Part shown: piece after piece, positions 35,747 through 43,669 of the stretch
Numbering within the stretch: the first letter of the stretch is position 1
How the letters are laid out: every line of letters starts with the position of its first letter
Source of the DNA: a virus
Strand: one strand, 5' to 3'
DNA: 57,118 bases
Virus record (IMG/VR): IMGVR_UViG_3300042934_001339
Location: 1-57,118 of that record
The notes under the pieces: model-generated
What the model was told of the DNA's origin: nothing
The model's input: only the letters and a program-made list of their open reading frames with translations
Databases searched by the model: none
Position numbers and translations under genes: made by a program

Positions 35747-36362
35747 GAAACCCGCCATTGCGAGGGCTTCGCGCGCCTGCCAGGCTCTGCACCGGCGGCT
35801 GGGCTTCGCCGACTCGCTCGAAGTTGAGGCCAAGGCGCGACGCGAAGGAAAGCGGCTTGCGGACGACCGCACCGGGCAGCACCTGCACCTGGCTGGCGTG
35901 CACGGGCGTGAGCGCCGGGACGTCGGGCGCCGGCGCGGGCGTGCTGCTGGCGCAGCTGCTACTGGCGCTGCTGGTGCTGGTGCTGGTGTTGCTGGTGTTG
36001 ATGCCGGCGCCGGCGGACGGCGTCTCGGCTGCGGCGGTGGACCCCGTGCTCAGCCACCGGGCATACGCCTCCGGCTTCGTCGCGCCTACGCCTATGCGCA
36101 TGGCGCTGACGCACTCCCACCATTCCGATCCCGCCGGGCGATCAGCCCACAAGCGCAACCGCGGGCGGATGACCCCAGGCGCTGCCGTCGGCGCGCTCCG
36201 GCTGCGCTTCTTCGACGACTCACCGCGCTGTCGGCGCTGCTCGGCCTGCACGATCTGCCAGACTCGCTCCGGGGTAATGCCAAACTCCAGGCCCAGGTCC
36301 GAAGGCCGCTCTCCAGCCAGCCGTCGGCGCGTAATTTCGGCGTTGCGTGCTGCAGTGCTCAT
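35733..36362 (-). CDS. helix-turn-helix protein of the early operon
   Basis: The 209-residue protein has an N-terminal sigma-region-4-like helix-turn-helix (RRRLAGERPSDLGLEFGITP continuing ERVWQIV, residues 12-37). A small conserved-looking block (SEWWECVSAMRIGVG) is followed by a long Ser/Thr/Ala/Pro linker, and the C-terminal part is polar. It lies between RusA and the late regulator with four- and 14-base overlaps. It is probably DNA-binding; its target is unknown. Confidence 0.6.
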   Translation of the reverse strand: MSTAARNAEITRRRLAGERPSDLGLEFGITPERVWQIVQAEQRRQRGESSKKRSRSAPTAAPGVIRPRLRLWADRPAGSEWWECVSAMRIGVGATKPEAYARWLSTGSTAAAETPSAGAGINTSNTSTSTSSASSSCASSTPAPAPDVPALTPVHASQVQVLPGAVVRKPLSFASRLGLNFERVGEAQPPVQSLAGARSPRNGGFHDQE

Positions 36363-36817
36363 GCGCGCGCCTCCAGCCCCAGCGAGCTCTGGCCGGCATC
36401 AGCGCACACGCGGGAGATTTCCATCGCAACGCCGGGAATGGCCGCGTATCGCTTGCGCACGACCATATCCACGACTTGCGTGTCGTCATGCCAAACGACG
36501 CCGTTCAGCGCGTCGAAGATCGCCTTGATGACATTGTCCGCATCGGGCTTCTTGGTCGGATATTCCGTGCCAGCCAGCGCTGCCAACTGCTTGCGTTTCG
36601 GCCAGGATTGCGGGATAGGCAGCCTGATCTCCATGACCGTCAGCACCGGCCCCTCGAGCAGCAATCTGCCTGCCATGGCCTGGCGCGCTGTCAGCGCTAT
36701 GACGCCCTCGTAGCTGGCAGTTTTCTCGGGCGTGTACAGCTGGATGTGTTTGCCCCGGGCCGCAGCGCGCGGACGGCCTTTGCCCACAGGCACGCCGGGA
36801 ATGTCGAATTTCAGCAT
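36359..36817 (-). CDS. rusA: RusA-like Holliday junction resolvase
   Basis: The 152-residue protein starts at ATG 36817 (MLKFDIPGVPVGKGRPR) with GAGGGAG upstream. It has the RusA pattern: the N-terminal strand with PVGKGRPR, KKPDADNVIKAIFDALNG with Asp92 and Asp94 as metal ligands and Lys98, and WHDDTQVV with Asp111/Asp112. It would resolve branched replication and recombination intermediates before packaging. It overlaps its neighbours at both ends. Confidence 0.9.
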   Translation of the reverse strand: MLKFDIPGVPVGKGRPRAAARGKHIQLYTPEKTASYEGVIALTARQAMAGRLLLEGPVLTVMEIRLPIPQSWPKRKQLAALAGTEYPTKKPDADNVIKAIFDALNGVVWHDDTQVVDMVVRKRYAAIPGVAMEISRVCADAGQSSLGLEARA

Positions 36818-37041
36818 GTGGCTCCCTCGCTGCGCAGCTCGCGCAGCCATTCGATGCGCGCCGCCGTCTTCTCCGCCGGCGCAGGTTGATGGGTCCGGCA
36901 TTGCCGGGGAAATTCCGGGCTGACGAACGTGCCCGGTCGGTCGGTCATGTCGAGGCACCGGCCCAGGCCTTGCGCGGCCATGCCGGCGTGGTGGCGCAGC
37001 GTGAAGCGCTCGCAGGCAACGCATTGAACGGCGGCCGTCAT
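36811..37041 (-). CDS. small cysteine-rich zinc-binding-type protein
   Basis: A 76-residue protein with ATG 37041 overlapping the replication-gene stop (ATGA). CVACERF near the N-terminus, a later HHAGMAAQGLGRC and a C-terminal PRQCRTH supply four Cys and several His residues in a treble-clef-like spacing. Small proteins of this kind are common between replication and resolvase genes in Burkholderiales phages. No specific function is assigned. Confidence 0.6.
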   Translation of the reverse strand: MTAAVQCVACERFTLRHHAGMAAQGLGRCLDMTDRPGTFVSPEFPRQCRTHQPAPAEKTAARIEWLRELRSEGATC

Positions 37042-38204
37042 GCGCGCACCCCGTAATCGGCCAGCAGTCGGGCGCGGTCGGCGTCGGTCAGGCCTGCAGC
37101 TGCATGCACTCGCGCTTTGAACGCGGGGAAGATTTCGCCCGGATCCTGCGCGATGCCCAGCTCCTCGCCCTTGGCTGTGATCCCAGACGCGGTCGTGGCC
37201 CAGGCCAGCGGATCCGACGCCGCGGCCTGCCGTGGCTTGCCGTTCACGACGCTCTCGCCCTTGGGCGGGTTCAGCACCTTGCCGACGAAGACGTCCAGGA
37301 AGCCGGGCGTGATGGGTCCGGCGTCGCCTGTGGCCTCGCGGTCCAGCACGGCCAGGTCGTAGGCCTCGGCCAGCTGCAGGCCGGTGGCGCCGGCCTCGAG
37401 CCAGGCCGCAATGCGCGGGTCGCTGCCGTTCGTGCCGCGTGGCTGCTTCCCTCGGGCCTGCTCTTTGCGCCGCAACCAGATCGCCACAGCCATCGTCAGT
37501 TCCTGCGCTGTCTTGCCCTCGCCAAGCGGCGGCAGCGTGCGGTCCGCCTCGCGTGCAGGCGCCTGCGCGAGAGACGCCGCCGCTGCTTCTTTTTCTTTTA
37601 AATACTGTCCCTGTCCCTCTCCCTGTCCCTTGGAGTGCGTTTCCCGAGGGACAGCCGGGGGTTGTCCTGATGGACCGTTGGGCTTTTCCGTGGGGACATC
37701 GGCGCTTGTCCCTCGGACAGACAGGGGTTGTCCCTGGGGACAACCGAGAGACAGCCATTCATCTAGGTCCGGGACAGGATGGCTGGTTTCATGCCGCTGG
37801 TTGTGCTTTTTGATCCGAGCGCATTCGGTCTTCCAGCGCTGGACCATCTTGGCGCGCCAGGCCTCGACTGCCTTCTCAGCGACGACGGGGTGATACAGGC
37901 GACCATCCGCGCATTTCACCCAGCCGCGCAGCGCGCCTTCACGATGACGCAACCACTCCTTCGTCACGCGCCCAAAGCCAGCCAGCTGCGCCAGAACTTC
38001 ATCGTCATCGGGCAGACTTGCCGCCGGCACCTGGTGCCACGAGGCGCACCATAGGAGCACGGCGCACCGGAAGGCCTCACCGTCCGCCTTTACTGCCAAG
38101 TCGCTATCCCGTAGCCGTAGGACGTCTAGAGGCATAAACGCGAAATCACGGAGGTCGCACTCTTTGGGAGTGAGAGGCGTGGGAACCTGTAGGATATTTG
38201 TCAT
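37038..38204 (-). CDS. DUF1376-type replication protein
   Basis: The 388-residue protein opens with a DUF1376/YdaU-like domain (about 8-115): RDFAFMPLDVLRLRDSDLA, CAVLLWCASWHQVPAASLP, and GWVKCADGRLYHPVVAEKA, after which the helix ends in RWKTECARIKK. The middle (about 150-205) is a low-complexity linker encoded by the GGGACA repeat cluster. The C-terminal half is helical and may load or contact the host helicase. It is the only candidate initiator; the window has no helicase or primase. Replication therefore probably starts inside this gene with host proteins. Confidence 0.75.
   Translation of the reverse strand: MTNILQVPTPLTPKECDLRDFAFMPLDVLRLRDSDLAVKADGEAFRCAVLLWCASWHQVPAASLPDDDEVLAQLAGFGRVTKEWLRHREGALRGWVKCADGRLYHPVVAEKAVEAWRAKMVQRWKTECARIKKHNQRHETSHPVPDLDEWLSLGCPQGQPLSVRGTSADVPTEKPNGPSGQPPAVPRETHSKGQGEGQGQYLKEKEAAAASLAQAPAREADRTLPPLGEGKTAQELTMAVAIWLRRKEQARGKQPRGTNGSDPRIAAWLEAGATGLQLAEAYDLAVLDREATGDAGPITPGFLDVFVGKVLNPPKGESVVNGKPRQAAASDPLAWATTASGITAKGEELGIAQDPGEIFPAFKARVHAAAGLTDADRARLLADYGVRA
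37601..37776. repeat. GGGACA / TGTCCC iteron-like cluster, candidate replication origin
   Basis: Ten to eleven copies of the hexamer, or a one-mismatch form, occur on both strands: 37606, 37612, 37624, 37648, 37663, 37693, 37707, 37715, 37729, 37737 and 37771. They include a perfect inverted repeat of GGTTGTCCC with a two-base centre (37726-37745). An A/T-rich tract (about 37587-37605) flanks the cluster. The layout resembles lambda ori, which lies inside the O gene with iterons next to an AT-rich region. The encoded linker is low-complexity, so the DNA sequence rather than the protein may be under selection. Confidence 0.6.
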
Positions 38205-38246
38205 TCTGCGTCCTCCGCCGTTCGGGTTTCGAGAGGCCAGTTCATG

Positions 38247-38275
38247 CTGACACGCCCCTCATGACCGAGTACGAT
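38247..38275 (+). promoter_or_regulatory. promoter of the 259-residue cargo gene
   Basis: CTGACA (38247-38252), 17 bases, then TACGAT (38270-38275), 26 bases before the ATG at 38302. The -35 is identical to the one before the Rex-like pair. It would drive the cargo gene against lytic transcription. Confidence 0.5.
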
Positions 38276-38301
38276 TCATCGTCGACCCTGACGGAGCTAG
38301 C

Positions 38302-39081
38302 ATGGCTAAACTTGGCCGTCCTGAAGTTCTTGTCGTTGGAATGGCTATTGCTTGCGCAGTGGCGAGCATTGCGGTGGCCTATTGGAAGAATTGGCCCCCC
38401 GCAGCTGAGTTCGGCACCAAAGGGGAATGGGTCGGGGCGCTTGCGAGCTTCGCCGCCGCCCTGACTGCAATCGCCATTGCGTTCTGGTCCCATCGCCGTA
38501 CCAAAATCGAGTCGATGACCGAGGGAGCGTTTGAGATCGTCGCCGCCGACCATGTGATTCGGCAGGTCACGGCGCGAACTGAATTGTTCAAAGTTGAGCG
38601 CACAAGCTACGCAGAGCTCGCGGCCGATTTGGACGGCCGATTTTCGCGGTTCGAACAGCAACTGGAGGCTGCGCAAATGGACGCCGATCGTCCAGACGAA
38701 CTCATCTATAGCTTGAATACTCAATTTGGGTTGCTGTCGGACAAACAAATGGCTGAGTCGGCCAAAGCGATATCGGATTTCTCTGGCCACATGGAATACC
38801 TTCAAAGCCAGATGGCTACGCTTTCTCACGTGAAGATGGCAGCATTTGACGCAGAAGTTGGGCTCGCAGTGGTCAAAATAAAGGCGCTCCTGCTGCGCAA
38901 TAAAGGCCTCGCGGATAGATATAGCGAAGACTTTATGTCTAACGAAGACATCGCAAGGATGGCAGCCACCAGCCCAGCTCTTCGAGAGTGTCTGGACGAA
39001 ATCCTCGAACATCTCGGAATTATTGAGGCAGCGGTTCCAGCCGCGGAGAGACATATCAAACGAATAGCCGACGGCCATTGA
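38302..39081 (+). CDS. cargo membrane protein with two TM helices and a helical cytoplasmic domain
   Basis: The 259-residue protein has GGAG upstream of its ATG. Hydrophobic segments lie near 8-28 and 43-62 (WVGALASFAAALTAIAIAFW), followed by basic residues (SHRRTK). About 195 residues of charged helix follow, including LDGRFSRFEQQLEAAQMDAD and a C-terminal helical bundle. It opposes the surrounding operon and is less GC-rich. The layout (two helices, then a long soluble helical domain) recurs in the gene at 55522-56154. It is a likely lysogen-expressed factor with unknown function. A long frame on the other strand is a shadow. Confidence 0.75.
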   Translation: MAKLGRPEVLVVGMAIACAVASIAVAYWKNWPPAAEFGTKGEWVGALASFAAALTAIAIAFWSHRRTKIESMTEGAFEIVAADHVIRQVTARTELFKVERTSYAELAADLDGRFSRFEQQLEAAQMDADRPDELIYSLNTQFGLLSDKQMAESAKAISDFSGHMEYLQSQMATLSHVKMAAFDAEVGLAVVKIKALLLRNKGLADRYSEDFMSNEDIARMAATSPALRECLDEILEHLGIIEAAVPAAERHIKRIADGH

Positions 39082-39128
39082 GCACGCCTCTACCAACGCG
39101 GATCCGAAGCGGCCATACCGAAAGAAAC

Positions 39129-39704
39129 TCATCCCGCCTCCTCTTCTTCGAGGCGCGCAAAGGCATCCCACATGCGCAGGCTTGCCAGGCGCGCGATGTC
39201 CACAGCAGCGCCCGGACTGATGACTTTCGCATCTCGGTTGGGGGTGGCCGCACGTCGAACGCGGGCCTTTACCTGACCGCCTTCATTCGTCAGCAACAGC
39301 ACGCCAGAGGCAGGAGATCCAAGGGAATCCAGCAATGCGTCCGTCCAAATCTCAGCAGGCAGCGCGTAATAGTGCTTCCAGACTTGGCGGGGCCACTCTC
39401 TCAGTTCGAACTGCTGCGCGTACACGCGGCGGCGGCTCTGGAGCCGGCCACCCTGGTCCAACTTCTCAACTGTGCGAGGGCTGCCGACATACTGGCGGTG
39501 CCACCACTTGTCCTTCTTGGCGTCGGCCTTCAGGTCAGCCCGGCTGATCTTGATCTCGACGTCGATGATGCGCAGGTTTTCCGTAACGACCAGCAGGTCG
39601 CATTCGTAACCGGTCCAGTTGCAGTTTGGCACGACGACCAGGTACTTCCGGTTGAACGTCTGCTGCGCCAAAGCGCGGGCGATGGAAGTCTCGGACCAGG
39701 TCAT
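39129..39704 (-). CDS. PD-(D/E)XK-type nuclease, MmcB-like
   Basis: The 191-residue protein starts at ATG 39704 (MTWSETSIARAL), overlapping the upstream stop. The pattern WTGYECDLLVV, LRIIDVEIKISRADLKAD and DKWWH matches the MmcB-like/VSR-like branch of PD-(D/E)XK nucleases: Asp in ECDLL and Glu-x-Lys in VEIK are the catalytic residues. The C-terminal part is helical. It is paired with a ParB-like gene (four-base overlap) and lies in the early operon. It may degrade host or competitor DNA or act in repair. Confidence 0.75.
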   Translation of the reverse strand: MTWSETSIARALAQQTFNRKYLVVVPNCNWTGYECDLLVVTENLRIIDVEIKISRADLKADAKKDKWWHRQYVGSPRTVEKLDQGGRLQSRRRVYAQQFELREWPRQVWKHYYALPAEIWTDALLDSLGSPASGVLLLTNEGGQVKARVRRAATPNRDAKVISPGAAVDIARLASLRMWDAFARLEEEEAG

Positions 39705-40048
39705 GCCGCTCCCCTTTCGACGTCGAGGAGATCCAGCACGACCTCGCCCGATTCCACGAAATACCAGTCGGAGTCGGTCAGGTTGTTGATGAGCATGCGC
39801 GCGAAGGCCTCGTCGCCCATCTGCCGCATGATTCGGCACGTCTTGTGCGACGGACCGCGCCAAGTGGGACCGACCTGGGCCATCTTGGCGGCCGCGAGGT
39901 TGTGGTGACCGTCAAGCAGGATCAGGTACCGCCTCCCGCGCAGCTCGACTTCGACGGTGCGGACAACGAACCGCTTGAAGGTCATCGCCTTGTGGCGCAC
40001 CTTGCCGCTGTCCAGGTGGCGCTGACTACTGATGAGCGGTGCGCTCAT
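39701..40048 (-). CDS. ParB/sulfiredoxin-fold protein
   Basis: The 115-residue protein has a ParB-like core: YLILLDGHHNLAAAKMAQ (the family DGHHRxxAA motif), with a beta strand before it and a helix after. The helix-turn-helix of true ParB is absent. Stand-alone ParB/Srx domains in phages can be nucleases or nucleotide-binding enzymes. It is translationally coupled to the nuclease downstream. Its role is inferred only from this pairing. Confidence 0.7.
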   Translation of the reverse strand: MSAPLISSQRHLDSGKVRHKAMTFKRFVVRTVEVELRGRRYLILLDGHHNLAAAKMAQVGPTWRGPSHKTCRIMRQMGDEAFARMLINNLTDSDWYFVESGEVVLDLLDVERGAA

Positions 40049-40123
40049 GCCGCCTCCAGTACAAATTCAGGCCCCTGAGCCGTGCTAAAACTCCACCATC
40101 CGCGGCTTCCAGACTCCGGTTTT

Positions 40124-40438
40124 ATGAACTTCGATACCGACGAAGAAATCAACCAATGGATTTCCGACCACAGCCTTGAGGACTTTCGGCACCATACTGA
40201 GCACGGTGTGTTCGCCGGTCGCCGCCTAGGGAATGCGCGTGCGTTCCTGCGCAGACTCGACGCGCGAGAGGCCAGCGCCCGCGAACAGCGCCTGTTTGAA
40301 CTGGCGGAAGACGCGACCGAGGCCTCCATGCAACAAGCCAAGACGGCAAAGGACACTCTACGAGTCGCGAAAATTGCACTGTGGATTTCGGTGGGCGCAG
40401 TCGTTGTAACCGTGGTTGGATGGTTTATCAGTAAGTGA
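40124..40438 (+). CDS. small tail-anchored cargo membrane protein
   Basis: The 104-residue protein starts at ATG 40124 (MNFDTDEEINQWIS). The N-terminal part is a soluble helical domain, a coiled coil follows (about 45-80), and a single C-terminal hydrophobic helix (83-101) ends in ISK. It opposes the early lytic operon. No clear ribosome-binding site lies upstream; a start at 40082 is an alternative. It ends two bases before the m5C methyltransferase stop on the other strand. No family is recognised. Confidence 0.6.
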   Translation: MNFDTDEEINQWISDHSLEDFRHHTEHGVFAGRRLGNARAFLRRLDAREASAREQRLFELAEDATEASMQQAKTAKDTLRVAKIALWISVGAVVVTVVGWFISK

Positions 40439-40439
40439 T

Positions 40440-42260
40440 TCATGCTCCCTCCCCTCCGCGCACCGCCAGCGCAGTTGCTATCGGTCGCACCCAGATCGGG
40501 GTGGACGACAGCTGGAAGGCTTCTCCAGTGCGCGACAGCAGGATGGCGCGGCCGATTTCCTCGGCCATGGCGCGGGCGGCCTTCTTCGGCACGGCGTTGC
40601 CGATGCGCTCGCGGTGGGCACTGTCCGAATTGCCATCCATGAGGAAGTGAGCGCCCTCCGCCTCGGCTTCGGCGTAATCGTCAGGGTCGTACAAGCTCTG
40701 CAGGGCGGCGAGCTCGAGCGTAGTGAACGGTCGATGCCAGGTGCCGTCCTCGGCCAAGATCCGGCACACCAGCTTGTCATTCGCAGCAGGCAAGGAGCGC
40801 GGATCAGCCACGGACCATGATCCGTTGTCGTGACAAGCTGATGCCGACACGGCGCCGATGTGCTTGTTCCAGGCGGCCACGCCGTAATGTCCAGCGGTCA
40901 GATAGTGATCGCCGCGCTCGCGCGCCAGCCCCGAGCGCGGATCGGCCACGGAATAGGCGCCGTTCGCATTGCCGGCGATGACCGCGTGCGAGTGCTCGCT
41001 CCAGCGCGCAGTGTGATACTTGCCGTGCAGCTTGCTCGCGTCAGGTCCGCCGCGAGGGTCCGCGACGCACTGACCGGTGCCATGTGCACCCGTGACGGCG
41101 CGCGCTGCGGCGTCATAGCGCACGATGCGGAATTCGTTGCTGTGCTTGGCGGGCCCGTGGTGGCGCGGGTCCGCGACGGTATAGGCGCCCTGCCCGGGAC
41201 CTTGCTGGCCCGCGATCGCCCCAGTCGACGCGTCCCAGCGTCGAACGCCATAGGCTTGGCCGTCTTTCCACGCGGCCGAAGGATCAAAGCGAGGATCCGC
41301 CACAGAGAAGGCGCCGGTGACCGGCCGGGCATTGCCCGTGACCGTGCCGCACGGATCCGACCAGTTGCGCACGCCCATCACACCGGCATGCATTTCCGGC
41401 ACCAGCAGGTAATCCTGCAGGTAGCCGTCCTGGACTGTCAGGCGGTTCAAGCTTCGCCAGTCGCTCCCCGCCTCGACGAACGCCAGGCGCACCCACGTTT
41501 TCCAGCTCAGATTCGGGATACGGTGCATGGGCCCGGCCGCGAGGTCGCCCGGCAGGCGCATGCGGCCCAGGATCTCGCCTACCGCGCGCAGCGGGCGCTT
41601 CGGCGGCTCGTAGATGAATGCCGGCACCTTGTCGGCGTGGCGCGCGACCATCAGGAAGCGTTTGCGGCTCTGCGCCAGGCCGCCCAGCTCGCCGCAGTCA
41701 TGGGTCGTCTCGCGAACCACGTAGCCGTAATGGCGCAGCAGTTGGACGATCTGATCCAGGAAATGACGCCCGCGCGAGGCGATGCGCGGCACATTCTCGA
41801 ACAGGATCACCTCGACGGGGTCGTCCTTCCATGCCTCCAGCGCCAGCCAGATGCCGCGCAGCGTCAGTTCGTTGAGCGCCTGGTACTTGGCGGTCAGGCT
41901 GCGGGAATGCGACAACAGGCCGGAGAAGCCCTTGCAAGGCGCCGACAGGAAAAGGATGTGCGGACGGCGGCCGCCTGCAGCTGCCCGGATATCCTCCGGC
42001 ATGGTCTCGGCCCAACCGTCCGGGGGCTGCTGCCCATGGAATGCGGTGTACTGCTGGCGGCTGAAGAGGTCGCGCACCGTGCAACGCACGCCCGTGAAGC
42101 GCAGAAAGTCGGCGGCGCCGGCCGGGTCCACGTCGATCCCGCCCAGGCACACCATACGCCCGGTGAGGCCCGGTATCTCCGGCCGCGCGTCTTGCATGCC
42201 GGCCGCGCCGACGCCTGCTCCGGAGAACAGGTGGAAATGGTTGATTTCAGAGAGGGTCAT
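40440..42260 (-). CDS. DNA (cytosine-5) methyltransferase with repeated target-recognition region
   Basis: A 606-residue m5C methyltransferase. Motif I HLFSGAGVG (10-18), motif IV with Pro108-Cys109 (catalytic), motif VI ENV (155-157), motif VIII QSRKR (197-201) and the final RIGNAVPKKAARAM are all present, so it is probably active. Between VIII and the last motif there are five units ending in VADPR (from 320, 362, 399, 438 and 484; spacing 37-46), each with an aromatic Arg-Trp or Arg-Tyr core. This makes the target region much longer than usual. No restriction partner is adjacent. It probably protects phage DNA from host restriction. Confidence 0.85.
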   Translation of the reverse strand: MTLSEINHFHLFSGAGVGAAGMQDARPEIPGLTGRMVCLGGIDVDPAGAADFLRFTGVRCTVRDLFSRQQYTAFHGQQPPDGWAETMPEDIRAAAGGRRPHILFLSAPCKGFSGLLSHSRSLTAKYQALNELTLRGIWLALEAWKDDPVEVILFENVPRIASRGRHFLDQIVQLLRHYGYVVRETTHDCGELGGLAQSRKRFLMVARHADKVPAFIYEPPKRPLRAVGEILGRMRLPGDLAAGPMHRIPNLSWKTWVRLAFVEAGSDWRSLNRLTVQDGYLQDYLLVPEMHAGVMGVRNWSDPCGTVTGNARPVTGAFSVADPRFDPSAAWKDGQAYGVRRWDASTGAIAGQQGPGQGAYTVADPRHHGPAKHSNEFRIVRYDAAARAVTGAHGTGQCVADPRGGPDASKLHGKYHTARWSEHSHAVIAGNANGAYSVADPRSGLARERGDHYLTAGHYGVAAWNKHIGAVSASACHDNGSWSVADPRSLPAANDKLVCRILAEDGTWHRPFTTLELAALQSLYDPDDYAEAEAEGAHFLMDGNSDSAHRERIGNAVPKKAARAMAEEIGRAILLSRTGEAFQLSSTPIWVRPIATALAVRGGEGA

Positions 42261-42264
42261 AGCG

Positions 42265-42495
42265 TCACGCCACCGGATTGGCGCGTGCGCGCACGTAGCC
42301 CAGCGCGCCGAACGCGTGCTGCTCCAGGACGGCGCGCGCGTATTCGGCCTTGCTCTTGCCGCTCATCGTGGCTAGCGCGGCGATCGCGTCGTAAAGATCA
42401 CTGGTGCATGGAATGTCCAGGCGCTCGGTGCACTTGCCAGCGGTGGACGTTTCGGACGGGCGGGATTCGAGGGAGTGCAGGACGGGGTTGCTCAT
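42265..42495 (-). CDS. small ribbon-helix-helix-like regulator
   Basis: A 76-residue protein from ATG 42495 (MSNPVLHSLESRPSE). TERLDIPCTSDLYDAIAALA followed by a basic helix (SGKSKAEYARAVLEQHAFG) fits a ribbon-helix-helix: strand, helix, turn, helix. It precedes the methyltransferase by four bases. It may regulate the early operon or the methyltransferase. Confidence 0.6.
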   Translation of the reverse strand: MSNPVLHSLESRPSETSTAGKCTERLDIPCTSDLYDAIAALATMSGKSKAEYARAVLEQHAFGALGYVRARANPVA

Positions 42496-42662
42496 GGGAT
42501 TCCTATCGGAAGTTTCTCGGCTGGGCCAACAGCGGTCCGACCGGCACACTGCTGGCATGCAAAATTGGCGAGATTCCCTACCTGCGGCTACGATCGGCGG
42601 TGCCCGGAACATCCGGGCGTGGCGACCAACCACAACCAACCTTCATCGCAGGAGGGAATCTC

Positions 42663-42953
42663 ATGACGTACAACTTGTTCGTTGCTTACGACCTGAACAA
42701 AGAACTCGATTCTTCGGGGTACAAGACTCTTTTTGCTGCAATCGAGAACCTCGGAGTCGCCGCAAAGATTCAAAAATCTCTCTGGTTTGTCAGCTCGAAA
42801 TACCCCGCAGACAACGCCAGGGACTACCTGAAACAGTTCATCGATCCGAACGACTACCTAATCGTTGTCGAGGCCAGCTTTGCGGCGTGGACCAAGCTCG
42901 AAGGAAAGTCGGGCGACACTGTCAAAGCGAACTGGACTCAGAAGACGCGCTAG
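42663..42953 (+). CDS. Cas2/VapD-fold small protein (SinR-type annotation), cargo gene
   Basis: The 96-residue protein starts at ATG 42663 with AGGAGGG seven bases upstream. NLFVAYDLNK, then TLFAAIENLG, AKIQKSLWFVSSKYPAD, then an Arg-Asp-Tyr helix and YLIVVEASFAAW follow the beta-alpha-beta order of stand-alone Cas2/VapD-like proteins, including the Asp after the first strand. Stand-alone members have been proposed as endoribonucleases or toxins. There is no CRISPR array or cas1. It opposes the lytic operon and overlaps the tail of the next minus-strand gene by 32 bases. Confidence 0.7.
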   Translation: MTYNLFVAYDLNKELDSSGYKTLFAAIENLGVAAKIQKSLWFVSSKYPADNARDYLKQFIDPNDYLIVVEASFAAWTKLEGKSGDTVKANWTQKTR

Positions 42954-43587
42954 GCGTTTCCCCGGGCCCGCTGCTGGCAGCTTGGTTTTTGCGGAACATG
43001 CGGCGCGATCCAAACGGCATAGCGTCGACCTTCACCAGCACGCCAAACAGCTTGGCGACAACGTGGACGGGCCAAAGACGCCAAGCTGGGTACTGCGTCA
43101 ATTTCTGGTTGATCACGAAGTTCTCCGAGTCAGATTGGGGGCATGGAATAACTGGCAACTGGCGGCGATCCACGGCAAGGCCTCCGGTGAACCGACCGAT
43201 CGACTCCGATCTAGGTGCCGCGCACTCCCGGGCGGCCTTGAGAGCTGCTCGGCACATTGCTGCCGCAGTCAGCACAGTCAGAACTGCGAAGTGGGACCGG
43301 TCGCCAGGCGGCAACCATTGGTCAAGTTCGTCGGCGAGCGCTTGTTGCAGTCGCGTCGGGCCGCCCGGCAACGTGTGCACGCGCGTCAGGACCAGGCTGG
43401 CGGCATGCCGGTCAGTGGAGAAGCGCGGCAACTGGAAAGGCCAGGTATTGAGCGATTCGGCAGGGATTCCGAAGACCACTTCCGCAACCATGCGATCGAG
43501 CGCCAGCGTGGAGTCGTTTGGCCCAAGCTGGACCGGTCCATCCGGACGTGCGTATTCCAATGGTGAGTGCGGCGGCAAATCAGCCAT
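42922..43587 (-). CDS. early-operon protein with phage ABA-sandwich-like domain
   Basis: A 221-residue protein. LALDRMVAEVVFGIPAE (about 28-44) and a later FSTDRHAASLVLTRV are the two landmarks of the small phage ABA-sandwich domain. A helical middle and a Ser-rich tail (SSGPGETPSASSESSSL) follow. It is the first large gene after cro. Role unknown; proteins with this domain are widespread in temperate phages. Confidence 0.6.
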   Translation of the reverse strand: MADLPPHSPLEYARPDGPVQLGPNDSTLALDRMVAEVVFGIPAESLNTWPFQLPRFSTDRHAASLVLTRVHTLPGGPTRLQQALADELDQWLPPGDRSHFAVLTVLTAAAMCRAALKAARECAAPRSESIGRFTGGLAVDRRQLPVIPCPQSDSENFVINQKLTQYPAWRLWPVHVVAKLFGVLVKVDAMPFGSRRMFRKNQAASSGPGETPSASSESSSL

Positions 43588-43616
43588 GCTCCCCTCCCCG
43601 TTCGGAGTTCCCTCGC

Positions 43617-43657
43617 AACGTAGAATCGGAGGCTCCTACACCGCCCTTTTCTACGTT
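43617..43657. promoter_or_regulatory. nine-base inverted repeat upstream of the zinc-ribbon gene
   Basis: AACGTAGAA (43617-43625) and TTCTACGTT (43649-43657) are perfect complements separated by 23 bases, with GGAG-G-CTCC inside the loop. They lie directly before the gene starting at 43670. TAGAAT at 43621 could be a -10. They may be an operator or a 5' leader hairpin. Confidence 0.5.
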
Positions 43658-43669
43658 GGGGGAACCCTG

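Noticed and set aside
38242-39171. A 309-residue open frame on the minus strand opposite the cargo gene at 38302-39081.
   Set aside because: The plus-strand frame has a ribosome-binding site, a promoter-like pair and membrane helices. The minus-strand product is Cys/His/Arg-rich without a domain.
42663-42953. Cas2-like protein as evidence for a CRISPR-Cas locus.
   Set aside because: There is no repeat-spacer array, cas1 or effector gene in the window.
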